This document shows, piece by piece, positions 43,256 to 53,990 of a DNA stretch of 64,000 bases. The notes below the pieces were generated by a model. The model searched no databases. It was not told the origin of the DNA and saw nothing but the letters and a program-made list of their open reading frames with translations. The stretch comes from Ariolimax columbianus (lineage: Eukaryota; Mollusca; Gastropoda; Stylommatophora; Arionidae), in contig JAVGWX010000009.1 in the NCBI GenBank assembly GCA_036924085.1, forward strand, positions 63,569,512-63,633,511, read 5' to 3'. Position numbers and translations under genes: made by a program. Numbering within the stretch: position 1 is the first letter of the stretch; the number at the start of each line of letters is the position of its first letter.

Positions 43256-45454
43256 AATGTGTGTTTGTGTCAGTACCAGTACTGTAAGAATCTGTCTCAA
43301 CTGTTTGTTTACATTCACGAATGTAGCAGCTTGAGGTAATAAAACACGTTTATATAAACAACAAACAATTACATACTAAGGTAACCTATAGTTTCATGTC
43401 TACGTGTTTCAAATGTCACACTATGACTACTACGTCCACAATTATCTAGCCAACAGCAAATCTGCAAGACTCCATATGATTGATGTTATTATAATGATAG
43501 TAGTTGACGCTATCTGCTTGAAAAAGTTCAGTGTAGCGTTTAGAGATTTGCAGTGAGATTGAACTTTTTATAGATAATTTGTTAGAGAAAATGTATTTTA
43601 AAAATTACACATACCTTTGCTTACGTCTTGTTATTATCCAATACTCAAACAACACATAAAGCAATACATGTATTTAGTATAAGCACCTTATATTTAAACC
43701 CTACACATCATCCAGAATAGGAAATCAAATTACACAGACAACAGTTACACGACCTAGTCGTGAACAATATTCACAGGACCAATGTTTACCTCATCACAAG
43801 GGCAATGTATCTCTTACAACAAAGAAAGCCATTGAATTCTACCATCGTTTGGTTCCCTTTATACATCAACGGACGGTAATAAATCAATACTCAATTTACT
43901 AAATTGTTTAATATTTCATCAACGAAAATTTGTACCTATAATTGTATGTAATGATACAATTCAATTTATGACACAAATTACGTTGGGGCAAGTTATAACA
44001 GTTAGTTGTTTTTAACGTATTTGATTAAATTCATTTTCAAAACGGTATACAAATAATGGAAACCAGAAGTGACCCGTCTTTCACCGTTTGCGGTATATAA
44101 GTTAACTCTAAATTTACTATTTGCAACTGTTGGGACCAGCTAGTGTTTGTGTTCGGCAGCCACTTGCCTAGTCCGTTCCGCGACTTAGACGCCTCCGTGT
44201 AGGTTCAAGGTTGAGCTCAGTGTAAGATGCGATCTTTCACACGGTCGATTGGGGTCAGAGCTGCTTCCTCCCCATATGTCAAGTAAATAGGACGAAAGCA
44301 AGCAAGAGAAATTTGGTCGGGTGGAAAATTAAAACCTTACATCCTACGTGCATACTCGCAATATGTACAGCCATGTGGATCTGCTGCAGGGCCATAGATC
44401 ACTCTTTCTAGGCGCTATTAAATTACCCCTAGACTGAGGGGAGACGCCCAAGGCAGGTTCTCTCTTGCGACTTTTTTACAACATTCAGGAGAAGATAACT
44501 CTTGGTTCCTTTAAATGTTTTTAATTTATGTGGTTGCAACCCTTTAATATTCTAAATATAGAAATCTTAGCAGACTTTGTTTTGAAATCTATCAACGTCA
44601 ATAATAGTTCGAATTGGAATATCCAAAACTTCTTCCAACTTTTACACAATTTATATCGATTATGTAAAGATATGTCAAACACACCACATTTACTGCAGAC
44701 CTCGCTATGAACTTCTTTTATCTACAACTAGCATCAAGAACTTACTAGAAAATAATTAATAAGATCTTTGAGCCAGAGTGGAATAATTGTTACAAATATA
44801 AATAGTAGATACAAATTTGGTTGGTTCCCATAGAGGCATAACAAGGTACTAGCAAACACAATTACAACATTATAAGACTCCAGAACATGTATGTAGAGCC
44901 TATATGGCAATGTCAGTGCAGAATCTTCTACTGGGAAGGTTCAGGGTTCGTTTCATGGTTTCGTTGTGTTAATATATACGTTATTGGTTTTTAGACAAGA
45001 TATGACATAGAGTAAACGAACTGGGTCTCATAAAATTTGCTGTCTCGGGACAATGAAGCCTCTAGTATTTCATTACTAACATCATTGACTAAATGTATCT
45101 CCTTGGGATGTGTAAGACAAACAAGCGAGACAGTGGACCGGTCACCTTCACCTCACACCAGCTGAGACACCATACAGTGAACTCTACCACTGCATCACAT
45201 GCCTCAGTGTTTGTTATGCAACTGCTTTTGTTTAATTTGATAAATCCATAAATACATTATTAGCGAGTTAACAAAGTTGATATCTTTACAACACTTTCCT
45301 TGACATCATGTCTGATATAATCAGTAATGTTTTTGTTGGGTAGATAGTCCTTATAAATGGTGGTTTACAGGCCATGTTCATGTTCGTGAGCTTTACTTGT
45401 CTGTGTTGTTTTGTTACGGAAAATCATAATTGTGCTATGTCGCGTGGTGTGGCA
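43256..45454. other. Mostly unique sequence, no gene recognised
   Basis: No tandem repeats, LINE motifs or long ORFs. The 60-codon ORF at 44,528-44,710 has no recognisable domain. It is the longest repeat-free interval in the window. Confidence 0.5.
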
Positions 45455-45600
45455 TGTGTTCTTCAACAATGAGTCCTTAGCTTATCTTCAATCAGTATCT
45501 CTGTTGTCTGTATGCCGTGCTTAATGCTGTCCCTCCATGCAAAACGATCCATGGCGTCCTGTTCCCATAATTAAAAATCGTTTCTTGCAGTGGCGAGGTG
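45455..45600 (-). pseudogene. LINE 3' coding tail
   Basis: The minus strand reads DAMDRFAWRDSIKHGIQTTE, then a short tail and a stop. The DR..WR.SI..G pattern is typical of the last residues of RTE/CR1-type LINE proteins. The family is not assigned. Confidence 0.4.
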
Positions 45601-46021
45601 TGAACTTCTCAGAACTGTAAGCAATCTTAGGCAACACACCACCCATATCGATCTATTGTTACTTATATTATCCAGGAAACACACATTCTAAAGACAAATG
45701 TAAACACAGTATCAATAATATTTATCTAGTAATTCAAAATAATAATTCTTTTAACAAAAATAATTATTTTAATGGGTATCATTGACCTCAATTGAGGTTG
45801 GGGAAGTACAACTTGTTTCTTTGAGCAGACTCATCAAGAATTAAAACAAGACCTTATCTGATGCTGGCAGATCTGACAGTAGCGTAGCAGGCATTTAGGC
45901 TGATGTACTAGATAGAATGTGTTCTCTGTTTTTTGTTTTAAGCTGATGTACGATGTACTTCATAGCATTTGTTGTCGGTTTTTTTTTTTACGTGCACAAC
46001 GCTCGGAAGTTTACATTTTAG

Positions 46022-46670
46022 CAGTTAATTTCCATCACTGATGTAGTTAAGTCTAGATCTAAACATGTTAGCCACATCATACTTCTGGAATGTAAGTTCT
46101 ATACGTCGGGTTTTCTGGGCGAATAAATCAATTACGTCGTCGTAGAACGGAGGTTTTATTTTCAATTTTGAAATCAGTGTCTTTCCAATAGATATTAGTG
46201 ATAGGGTAGAAATTCTATTTTTACTCTGAGAATTGTGTAAGTAGGTCTTGACTCTTTTTAAACTCAAAAATGACCGTTGACTGGGGGCACTTGTAACTGG
46301 GATGGTCACCACTTGTAGCTGGGATGGTCACCACTTGTAGCTGGGATGGTCACCACTTGTAACTGGGATGGTCACCACTTGTAACTGGGATGGTCACCAC
46401 ATGTAGCTTGTATGGTCACCACTTTTAACTGGGATGGTCACCACTTGTAGCTTGTATGGTCACCACTTGTAGCTTGTATGGTCACCACTTGTAGCTGGGA
46501 TAGTCACCACTTGTAACTGGAATGGTCACCCCTTGTAGCTTGTATGTTCACCACTTTCAAGATGTGAATCGGCATCCTTGCCAATGCTAGTTATCAGTTT
46601 GACTAACTCAACCTAGTTTCCTTTATCAGAAGACGCCCTAGATTCATCATGTCCAAGGAAAGAAAACTCA
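46022..46670 (-). pseudogene. hAT-type transposase relic with internal array
   Basis: On the minus strand, 46,665-46,553 encodes EFSFLGHDESRASSDKGN, a stop, and VELVKLITSIGKDADSHLES. This is the GHDES...GN..EL segment of TTF-type zinc finger/hAT proteins. After a 22-bp array the frame from 46,312 reads VTIPVTSAPSQRSFLSLKRV, TYLHNSQ, RISTLSLISI and YDDVIDLFAQK, the C-terminal hAT dimerisation domain. The several hundred residues normally between these parts are missing. Terminal inverted repeats were not found. It is an inactive copy or a broken host-domesticated relative. Confidence 0.8.
46274..46553 (-). repeat. 22-bp minisatellite inside hAT relic, about 12 copies
   Basis: On the minus strand the unit is gtggtgaccatcccagctac plus aa, encoding VVTIPATS. 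This equals the start of the hAT dimerisation domain (VTIPVTSAP...) that directly follows. It therefore was copied from transposase coding sequence. Units vary between gggatgg and ttgtatgg forms. The 22-bp length shifts the frame at each unit. Confidence 0.92.
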
Positions 46671-46676
46671 TTTACA

Positions 46677-47115
46677 TACATGATACATCAATGAGACGTC
46701 TTACATGAGACATCAATGAGACGTCATACATGAGGCATCAATGAGAAGTCTTACATGATACATGAATGTGACGTCTTACAGAAGACATCAATGAGACGTC
46801 TTTTAGGGAACATCAATGAGATGGCTTACAGGATACATCAATGAAACGTTGTACAAGAGACATCAATGAGACGTCTTACATGAGACATAAATGAGACGTC
46901 TTACAAGAGACATCGATGTAACGTCTTACAGGAGACATCAATGAAACGTCTTACATGATACATCAATGAGACGTCTTACATAAGACATCGATGTAACGTC
47001 TTACAGGAGACATCAATGAGACGTCTTACAGGAGACATCAATAAGACGTTTTACAGTAGACATCGATGAAACGTCTTACAGGAGACATCAATGAGACGTC
47101 TTACAGGAGACATCA
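46677..47115. repeat. 25-bp minisatellite, about 17 copies
   Basis: The unit is gacatcaatgagacgtctta plus cagga. Copies vary at a few positions. A single unit in reverse orientation (aagacgtctcattgatgtct) lies at 47,209-47,230, beyond the array. Confidence 0.95.
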
Positions 47116-47117
47116 AC

Positions 47118-47430
47118 AAATAAAACTAGAATAAAAACTTCACCAAGTCAGCAATTTAGAATCAACAAAAAAAAAACACGATGGACTCGTTAGAAATAAT
47201 AATCACGTAACAAGACGTCTCATTGATGTCTTATGAAAGCTTTTGAATTTCTGACTTAGTGAAGTTCATATTCAAGTTTTCTTTGTTGATTCTGAATTGC
47301 TGACTTAGTGAAGCTCATATTCTAGTTTTCTTTATTGATTCTGAATTCCTGACTTAGTGAAGCTCAAATTCTAGTTTTCTTTGTTGATTCTGATATGCTT
47401 AGTGAAATTCCTATTCTAGTTTTCCTAAAC
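47118..47430. repeat. Inverted and 49-bp direct repeats flanking the 25-bp array
   Basis: From 47,244 to 47,428 there are 3.7 direct copies of a 49-bp unit (gacttagtgaagctcatatt, ctagttttctttgttgattc). The sequence at 47,118-47,170 is the reverse complement of one such unit. Together with the inverted 25-bp unit at 47,209 this shows an inversion with duplication at the array edge. Confidence 0.8.
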
Positions 47431-47769
47431 TGTTTTAGAGCTATGAGACAAACAATGCGACTCTGAGTGTCGTTTCTGTAAGTTGTGTAGATTATTGAAA
47501 TTTGAAACTCAAGCCTTGGTCCAAATAATGATCTCGCTAGAAAACAGAAGGCATGGTCAACAATACAATTTCGATAATTTTGTGCATCCACGCATCCAGC
47601 TGATTGCATCGTCATTTTCCTTTCATCAAATATCGAGTACACATTTTTGTAATCGTCTTTAACTCGGAAAGCAACGGTTTAGGTTAGTCCATTCCAAATA
47701 ATATTAAGTTGTTCTGTGAAATCCCTGGCACCTAAAGATTTAACGAATCTTCCACAACACAATTACATT
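47431..47769. other. No feature recognised
   Basis: The minus ORF at 47,364-47,642 has no recognisable domain and partly overlaps the 49-bp repeats. Confidence 0.35.
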
Positions 47770-47964
47770 CTATCTCTCTCTCTCTCCCTCTCTCTGTCTC
47801 TCTCTCGCTCTCTCTCTCTCTCTGTCTCTCTCTATCTCTTTCTCTCTCTCTGTCTCTCTCTCGCTCTCTCTCTCTGTCTCTCTCTATCTCTGTCTCTCTC
47901 TGTCTCTCTCTCTATGTCTCTCTCTCTATCTCTCTCCTCTCTTTCTCTCCCTCTATCTCTCTCC

Positions 47965-48008
<44 letters not shown>
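47770..48008. repeat. (TC)n microsatellite
   Basis: Long CT/TC tract with occasional G and A interruptions and an uninterrupted block at the right end. The ORF across it is an artefact. Confidence 0.98.
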
Positions 48009-48010
<2 letters not shown>

Positions 48011-48330
48011 CGATACGGGTGGCAACGACATTTTGCCCGAGTAAATAAATGATTGGAAATAGAACTAAAAATCAATTATTCTAGAATCATGATCTTGATC
48101 TTGATGACCCGTTCCTCAGCGATGCTGCGGACCCCAAGTTTGTCTCTATCGGACCATGTCTTGGAACACGGAAGTCCATTGTGGGGTAAGTGGTTCTCTA
48201 GAGGCATCTCAGATTTTGCAGCGTACAGCAAGGGAGTCTGACCAACGCATTGGAGGTCTTCCCAACGGTCTCTTCCCACCTCGGGGGTACAAGACTGCTG
48301 TCGCCGTGCTCCATCGACCATCGTTCTAGA
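48009..48330. other. No feature recognised
   Basis: Short overlapping ORFs on both strands at 48,053-48,321 without recognisable domains. Confidence 0.35.
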
Positions 48331-48672
48331 GCCAGGTTAGGATGAGATCTCTAGAACGATCCGTCTGTGTGCCTTCCAGCGTCAGGCTAGGATGAGATCT
48401 CTAGAGCGATCCGTCTGTGGGCCTTCCAGCTTCAGGTTAGGATGATATCTCTAGAACGATCCGTCTGTGTGCCTTCCAGCGTCAGGTTATGATAAGATCT
48501 CTAGAACGATATGTCTGTGTGCCTTCCAGCGTCAGGTTATGATGAGATCTCTAGAACGATTTGTCTGTGTGCCTTCCAGCGTCAGGTTATGATGAGACCT
48601 CTAGAACGAGCACGCATGTGTGCCTTCCAGCGTCAGGTTATGATGAGATCTCTAGAACGTGCCCGTCTGTGT
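48331..48672. repeat. 50-bp minisatellite, 7 copies
   Basis: The unit is gtcaggttatgatgagatct, ctagaacgatccgtctgtgt, gccttccagc. Copies are very similar. It directly adjoins the 3' end of the minus-strand LINE F, and the last unit merges into that sequence. Confidence 0.95.
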
Positions 48673-49350
48673 TCTTCACGCACAGTAGCATTTACTTATT
48701 CAGATATTTCTGTAAGCCACCTTTTTCGTGGTCTGCCTTTGGCTTTGAATCCGTTGTATCTAAATAGCATTGCTTGTTGGGGGGAGGGAGGGGTGTGTGC
48801 GCTGTGTGGTGGTAGTCTTGTTACGTGGCCAAACCATTTTAGGAGCTGTCCTTTAATGTAGTCTGATACTGGTGTTGTTCCTACTAGTTCATGATGATGT
48901 TTCACCTTGTAATGCCCAATATTTTTCGCAGGTATTTCATTTCTATTGTTAGGATGTTGTGTTTTTCATTTGATGTTAGTGTCTAGTTTTGACATTGACA
49001 GCCATAGTGTCGGGACGATAATCGTGTTGTATAAAGCTCTTTTGGTAGTTATTGTAAAGTGCTTGCAATTAAGTATTGGAGTTGATTGTCCAATGATCTG
49101 ATCTGCCTTATTGCATCTTTGTTGGGTAATTCTTCTGTCTGCTGATAACGGGCTCCATAAGTATTTGAAATATTTTCATGACCTCAGATTTTTTCTACAT
49201 TGATTTTCATACTGTATTCTTTTTCAAGTTGTATCTTGTTTATCAATATGTTGCCGCAATTTTAGTTCTGAAGTTGTTATGATTGCTTGATCGTCAACAA
49301 AAGGAAGTTCATTTAAGAGTTCCCCAATGCGTGTTTTATTGTGGACAATT
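48673..49350 (-). mobile_element. LINE family F relic
   Basis: On the minus strand the fragments in order are IGELLNELPFVDDQAIITTS (the catalytic box, reading VDD), a KRIQYENQCRK-like stretch, RAIY-like sequence, KVKHHHELVGTTPVSDYI and LLKWFGHVTRLPP, then KARGRPRKRW-type basic residues at about 48,720. This is the second half of a LINE ORF2 protein with many stops. The 50-bp array lies just beyond its 3' end. Confidence 0.7.
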
Positions 49351-49629
49351 AATGCTTTAGTTGACTAGCCTATGTTCTGATTGTCAAGTGTTGTGTTGAT
49401 AAATGGGTCATCGATGTCCAGGTCACTTTATTTTCATCTCTGATCTTAAGTGATTGAGTTGTCAGCAGCCAGCATCTCATAGCTGACTTCTTGTATCAGG
49501 GACAGCGAACCATAGCTGACTTTTTGTGTCATCGTCAGCGAACCAGAGCTGACAAAGATCCTTTTCCGTCTCCAAGTGACGGTCCTGGAAACAGGCTGCG
49601 TTGCTGTATCCTGAATAAGAGCATACGAA

Positions 49630-49835
49630 TTGCAGTAGGAAGTACAAGCTGGTATATAGATCGCAGTGGAAAGGCAAAGCTGGTATATGGATCGCAGTGG
49701 GAAGGCAAAGCTGGTATATGGATCGCAGTGGGAAAGCAAAGCTGGTATATGGATCGCTGTGGGAAGGCAAAGCTGGTATATGGATCGCAGTGGGAAGGCA
49801 AAGCTGTTATATGGATCGCAGTGGGAAGGCAAAGC
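49630..49835. repeat. 31-bp minisatellite, about 6 copies
   Basis: The unit is gcagtgggaaggcaaagctg, then gtatatggatc. Copies are nearly identical apart from single substitutions, so it is young. ORFs on both strands across it are artefacts of the repeat. Confidence 0.95.
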
Positions 49836-49847
49836 TGGGATTCCCAA

Positions 49848-50030
49848 AAAAAGGAGAAGAGCAAGAAGAAGGAGAAGAAGAAAAGAAGAAGAAGAAGGAG
49901 AAAAAGGAGTAGAAGAAGAAAAAGAAGAAGAAGAAGAAAAAGAAGAAGAAGAATTTCTTGTCTCAATCTTCTCACTGCCTTGTTGTGTCCAATTTAGTAT
50001 TTCTTCTTCTTCTTCTTCTTCTTCTTCTTG
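49848..50030. repeat. (GAA)n and (TTC)n in inverted arrangement
   Basis: Interrupted (GAA)n/(GAAAAA)n from 49,848 to 49,955 is followed after about 45 bp by (TTC)n at 50,000-50,029. The two arms are complementary and could pair as a hairpin. Confidence 0.93.
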
Positions 50031-50194
50031 CTAAACTTTAGATGAGCTTAGATTACATTTTGTTACCTGTCATAGGACGCATCAGCCAATCAAAGGCTTT
50101 CACTGATCTTGGTGTAGGCCATTGACCACATCCCGCCAAAGTAACACGATCCTGACCTACTTTATCAGTTTTCCCCAAGTGTAATCATTTAATC

Positions 50195-50520
50195 GTAGTT
50201 TCTTCTCACACTATCTTCTTTGTGTAATTTATATGTCTATCTCTCTTTCGTTTTCCTTGGGGACACCACGTGACAGCCTGTCTGGCTTTGTTATACGGAG
50301 CCTTCTTTAGCGTATGTTCTATCCAGCCCCATTTTCTTATCTTAATTTCTTGTCCCAGTGTCTGAAGTTGGCTCCTTAACGCATAAGTCTTCATTCTTCA
50401 CCATGGCCTGTCACTTAATGCCCATTATCAATTCTGGGTATCTGTTAACGAAGGACTGGAGTCTTTGTTGTGTTGCCTTGGCTGTTCTCCACGTTCCTTC
50501 TTAACACCAACAGCACAGAC
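50195..50520 (-). mobile_element. LINE family G 3' end
   Basis: The minus strand encodes QLQTLGQEIKIRKWGWIEHT, then LKKAPYNKARQAVTWCPQGK and RKRDR. The KW.WI.HTL.K...ARQA..W.PQGKRKR pattern is characteristic of the last part of this RTE-like LINE type, and is related to the copies at 10.3 and 18.7 kb. It is short and 5'-truncated. Confidence 0.7.
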
Positions 50521-51424
50521 GAGACAATGCGTTGAATATTTTAACTTTCGTGTGAATCGTGATTTATTTGGATCTTCAAATGTTGTTCATTGTCAGTGAA
50601 GTCATTCTTGTCTTTTTAATTATGATCTTTACACCTGTATTGGTACGCGCTGGTGCGTCAGTCGTGCCGTCTAAACAAGCTGTGCTCGATGGAATACCAG
50701 AATTGCATTGCAGTAATCAGAGATCAAATTAGAGAAAACAAAAGTAATGTGGCCGCGCCTGATAGCTGCGCTCTCGACTTAAGCCGCGGGAAATCGGTCC
50801 AATAATACGTTCCACGTCCCAGTTCACTGCACACAGGAATTCAGTCCAGGTTATAAATACTCAAGGGCCTTCCTGCTTGGACTGAGGCCATCTTCCTCCT
50901 TCCCCATCCCTCCACTGGAGGTTACACGATACCTCTCCATACCCAGTATTCTAAGCACAGCAAGAACGCTGACCCGAAGGTGGATGAACAAGCCTCGGTA
51001 GTTGGACTTGGTAGTGGTTGATCGATGCAACAGGCCTTCGATGCCTACGCGAACATTATTATTATTATTCTTAATAAGAGATTCAGAACTAAACTGTAAC
51101 AAGGCTAAGATAGAGACAAGAAGATATAAATGTCCAACGTTCTCACTGGTAATCTTCATTATCCTGAATAATTTCTAAATACTCAGTTTGTTGCCTACTT
51201 TGGACCATTTTTCCATCAAAGAGAAAATAAAACAAATTGTGTGGTGTCCCGCAATCTCGGACACTGGAGTAAAACTTCCGGAGTCATGGCGTACCTTCGT
51301 GTGATGTCCTTACTCAATTATTACAGTCAGTCTCATCAGGATGTTGGTGAATGAACGTCTAGCGCGTTACATGCATCTGGACCCTGGACTAACATTTCCC
51401 ACAGTGCTTCTAAAACTTCGAGTG
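50521..51424. other. No gene; possible SINE head at 50,750-50,815
   Basis: Positions 50,750-50,815 read gtggccgcgcctgatagct, then gacttaagccgcgggaaatc, with weak A- and B-box likeness to a tRNA. The remainder has short ORFs without domains. Confidence 0.3.
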
Positions 51425-51545
51425 TTCTATGCACACAGTTCAATTCATCCCGTGACCTCCTGAGATCGTTGGGGCACCCCTGCTGACACCTCCACAACTC
51501 TGCTCTATCTTTCTCTGTCTGCGGTTGCTTTTTGTGTCTCGTCCT
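51425..51545 (-). mobile_element. LINE 3' end with CTGAA-like tail
   Basis: Matches 51,750-51,880 and 5,756-5,830: cagttcaattcatcccgtga, cctcctgagatcgttgggg, ctccacaactctgctc. On the minus strand this is the DR...W...GGV...APTI coding end of a LINE. Confidence 0.6.
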
Positions 51546-51749
51546 GATTAGGCTTTGTAAAAATTATTGGTTTCACAGTAGCCATTATTATTCCGTACAC
51601 CCAGATCTGTTTCGAGCAAGACAAACAATTCAGTCTGTTTCTGGATTTGCATAAATTTAATCATTTAGAAGAAGTACTACTCTTTTTTGAAGTGACGTGA
51701 AAAGTCTTTCATATTAGCTGAAATGTCTGAAGCCGGCCTATCGATCGTT

Positions 51750-51880
51750 ATTCAGTTCAGTTCAGTGCATTCCGTGACCTCCTTAGATGGTTGGGGCGAC
51801 CCTTTTGACACCTCCACAAACCCTGCTCCATCTTTCTCTGTCTGCGGTTGCTTTTTGTGCCTCATTGGATCGTAGGTTAG
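51750..51880 (-). mobile_element. LINE 3' end with CTGAA-like tail, second copy
   Basis: The minus strand reads HEWTNLRSNEAQKATADRER, then WSRVCGGVKRVAPTI and a stop, followed by gaactgaactgaat. Same family as 51,425-51,545. It may be the 3' end of the LINE D copy that lies just upstream on this strand. Confidence 0.65.
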
Positions 51881-52430
51881 TCCATTCATGGATGTTGTCT
51901 TCCCATTGTTTTCTTGGACCTCCTCGTTTCTTTTATCCTGTGCTGTGCCTCGTAGTACGGCAGCAGCAATCTCTGTCCAAACCTATTAAAGTCATAATTC
52001 CACCCTCCTCCGATGTCCACTAAATCCACCCACAACCTCTTAAAAATACAAATGAGGACTATCCACGATCCATCCCAACCATAATTGATCTCCGAGGACC
52101 CAATTTGCAGTGCAGTATCTTCAAGCTTCACTTCAAAAGTTAAAAAAAATCTCTTAGACCTGGAGCAATTCTCAGCACAAACTGCTACTCGTCTGGTTGA
52201 ACCGTCAGTTACTCAGTCGTCACCAAACCTAACCTTGTCCATCATCATCTCAGAATATGCGATGTAGAGACTCGGAGCAAGCGAGTAGCCCTGTCGTACC
52301 CCTTGTCTTATGGAAACTAGACCATTAAGATCTTCTGATATTGAAATAATCGGATCTTAATTTTCATCCAGGTTCTGGATTAACTTAATGAGTATTCTTT
52401 CTATGTATGAAGGTCATATCAAAGTGAAAC
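51881..52430 (-). mobile_element. LINE family D, reverse transcriptase fragment and junctions
   Basis: From 52,430 down to about 52,240 the minus strand encodes ISEDLNGLVSIRQGVRQGYS, then LAPSLYIAYSEMMMDKV, the QG(C/Y)..(S/A)PS block of the reverse transcriptase. The same sequence occurs at 32,386-32,620 on the plus strand. The next part (52,183-52,240) is also present at 59,755-59,812, so a second interspersed piece is joined here. The composite nature means the limits are uncertain. Confidence 0.65.
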
Positions 52431-52679
52431 AAATGCATTCGTGTGTTCGCATAGTTTAGTCTACAGTATAATGCATAATCGATTTGGCTTAGCGTGGCTT
52501 AGTTCATTCTCAATCTCCCACTACCAAACACTGAAAGGGCTTAAGTAGCAGAATATAGTCCGGAGAACGGAATGCACTGTGTCGTAGTTTACAGCTTGAC
52601 TGCGATATTTACACCTTTCAGTCCAACATCCGATTTCAGAAAGCATTTTTTTGGTACCGGGTTAGCATTCCCTATTCGA

Positions 52680-52850
52680 TCCATTCTCCTTAGTCAGTCT
52701 GCCCTGCTGCAGCCTGTTATCCAGGATCACCGCGTGGAGCTGTAGAAGGGTTTTGGCAGCTCTGGTTCGCTTGCCCTGACACTAGCAGTCAGCTATCGGT
52801 CGCTGACCACTGCAGATCATGCGCAGCTCAGCATCTTGATCCCTCTGATC
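52680..52850 (-). repeat. Dispersed repeat, mate at 63,005-63,165
   Basis: The reverse complement begins agggatcaagatgctgag and continues with ggtcagcgacc, aaacccttct, ccacg.ggtga and ctggataacag. The plus-strand copy at 63.0 kb has the same order with substitutions. The class is unknown. Confidence 0.7.
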
Positions 52851-52989
52851 GATTTGATTTCCGGAAAGTGTGCTCACTGTGTGTACATAGATTACTGACT
52901 GACAAACACCAAATCAACCAAACATAGAATAAATGTTTCCATGTTTGCTCAAATTATATTGAGAAATAAGGGACAATATAATTGTATCA

Positions 52990-53290
52990 ATAAATGGTTT
53001 GAGACAGACCAGCAAGTTTGGAGAGAGATGTACTATAGACCCGAGACAAAGACTAGTTGAAAGGTGGTCATTTGGAACATGTCCTTCAGCTTTGACCTAG
53101 CAAATGATTTGTTCATATCTATTTCCATGTTCGATTTTCTATATTTGATCCTCATTATTTGGAAGTTCGATGTGTTCTGATTAAAGCTAATCAAATTATT
53201 GCTTTGTTACGTTTGGGATGGTTTGTTCAGGACACCTTGTATGTGTATTACTTTTTCATCTTCTTCTACTTATTCTTTGTCTTAATTTTC
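52990..53290 (-). repeat. Dispersed repeat, inverted mate of 29.05-29.35 kb
   Basis: The reverse complement of this interval follows 29,050-29,345 closely. It contains one unit of the sequence that forms the 42-bp array at 29.3 kb (ggtttgagacagaccagcaa, gtttggagagagatgta), so it preserves the state before amplification. Confidence 0.82.
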
Positions 53291-53299
53291 TCTACCACC

Positions 53300-53572
53300 T
53301 CCTACATATCCTCCTTCTCTTGCTACATCTTCTCTCTCTCTTCCTGAGCCTCCTCAGACACCTGATCATAATCTTCTTCTGTCTCCCCCACATCCTCCTC
53401 AGTCTCCTTTTCTTATTCTTTCTCTATTTTTCCCCACACCACCTCCAACTCCTCATCAGACTCTTACTCCTATTCTTCTTCGTCTTCTTCTTTTTTCTCC
53501 TCTTCTTCTGTTTCTTCTTTTTCGTCTCCATTTTCTTCTTCTCTTTCTATATCATCTCCTCCTTCTCCTTAG
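53300..53572. repeat. CT/TTC-rich low-complexity tract
   Basis: Irregular ctcctcttcttc sequence. The 124-codon ORF across it is a leucine/phenylalanine artefact. It starts in the CTTCTTCTACTT edge of the dispersed repeat. Confidence 0.85.
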
Positions 53573-53589
53573 ACTTATGGGAGGAGGAC

Positions 53590-53740
53590 TAACGTCTAGT
53601 CAGGCACAACATACTGATCAGACATGTTAGTCAGAGTCATACACAACATACTGATCAGACATGTTAGTCAGGGTCAGGCACAACAAACTGATCAGACATG
53701 TTAGTCAGGGGCAGGCACAACAAACTGGTCAAGACCTTCA
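53590..53740. repeat. 37-bp tandem repeat, 4 copies
   Basis: The unit is cacaacatactgatcagaca, then tgttagtcagggtcagg. Confidence 0.92.
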
Positions 53741-53990
53741 CCTCAGCTTCCTAATAGCCCTCCATGGAAACGGGCTGTTTTCATGGCAGCCTGACTAACG
53801 AGGTGAGGGATCGACTTGATCCTGTAGTAGTGAGCGACACGCAGATGAATCCAACAATATCACAGCCACCTGGAGGACCTAGGTCCACCTTAATTAGCAC
53901 GCTCGGGATATAAGAAAAGCTACTGCAACTCGCCACGTAGCGTCCTTTTTAGGGGGCACAAAAGAGTAAACAAAATGCTAAACAATAATT

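Noticed and set aside
44528..44710. 60-codon ORF in the unique interval
   Set aside because: No motif, A/T-rich, and without supporting signals.
47716..48048. 110-codon ORF
   Set aside because: Artefact of (TC)n.
53218..53592. 124-codon leucine/phenylalanine-rich ORF resembling membrane segments
   Set aside because: Lies in a CT/TTC-rich tract. Apparent hydrophobicity comes from the base composition.
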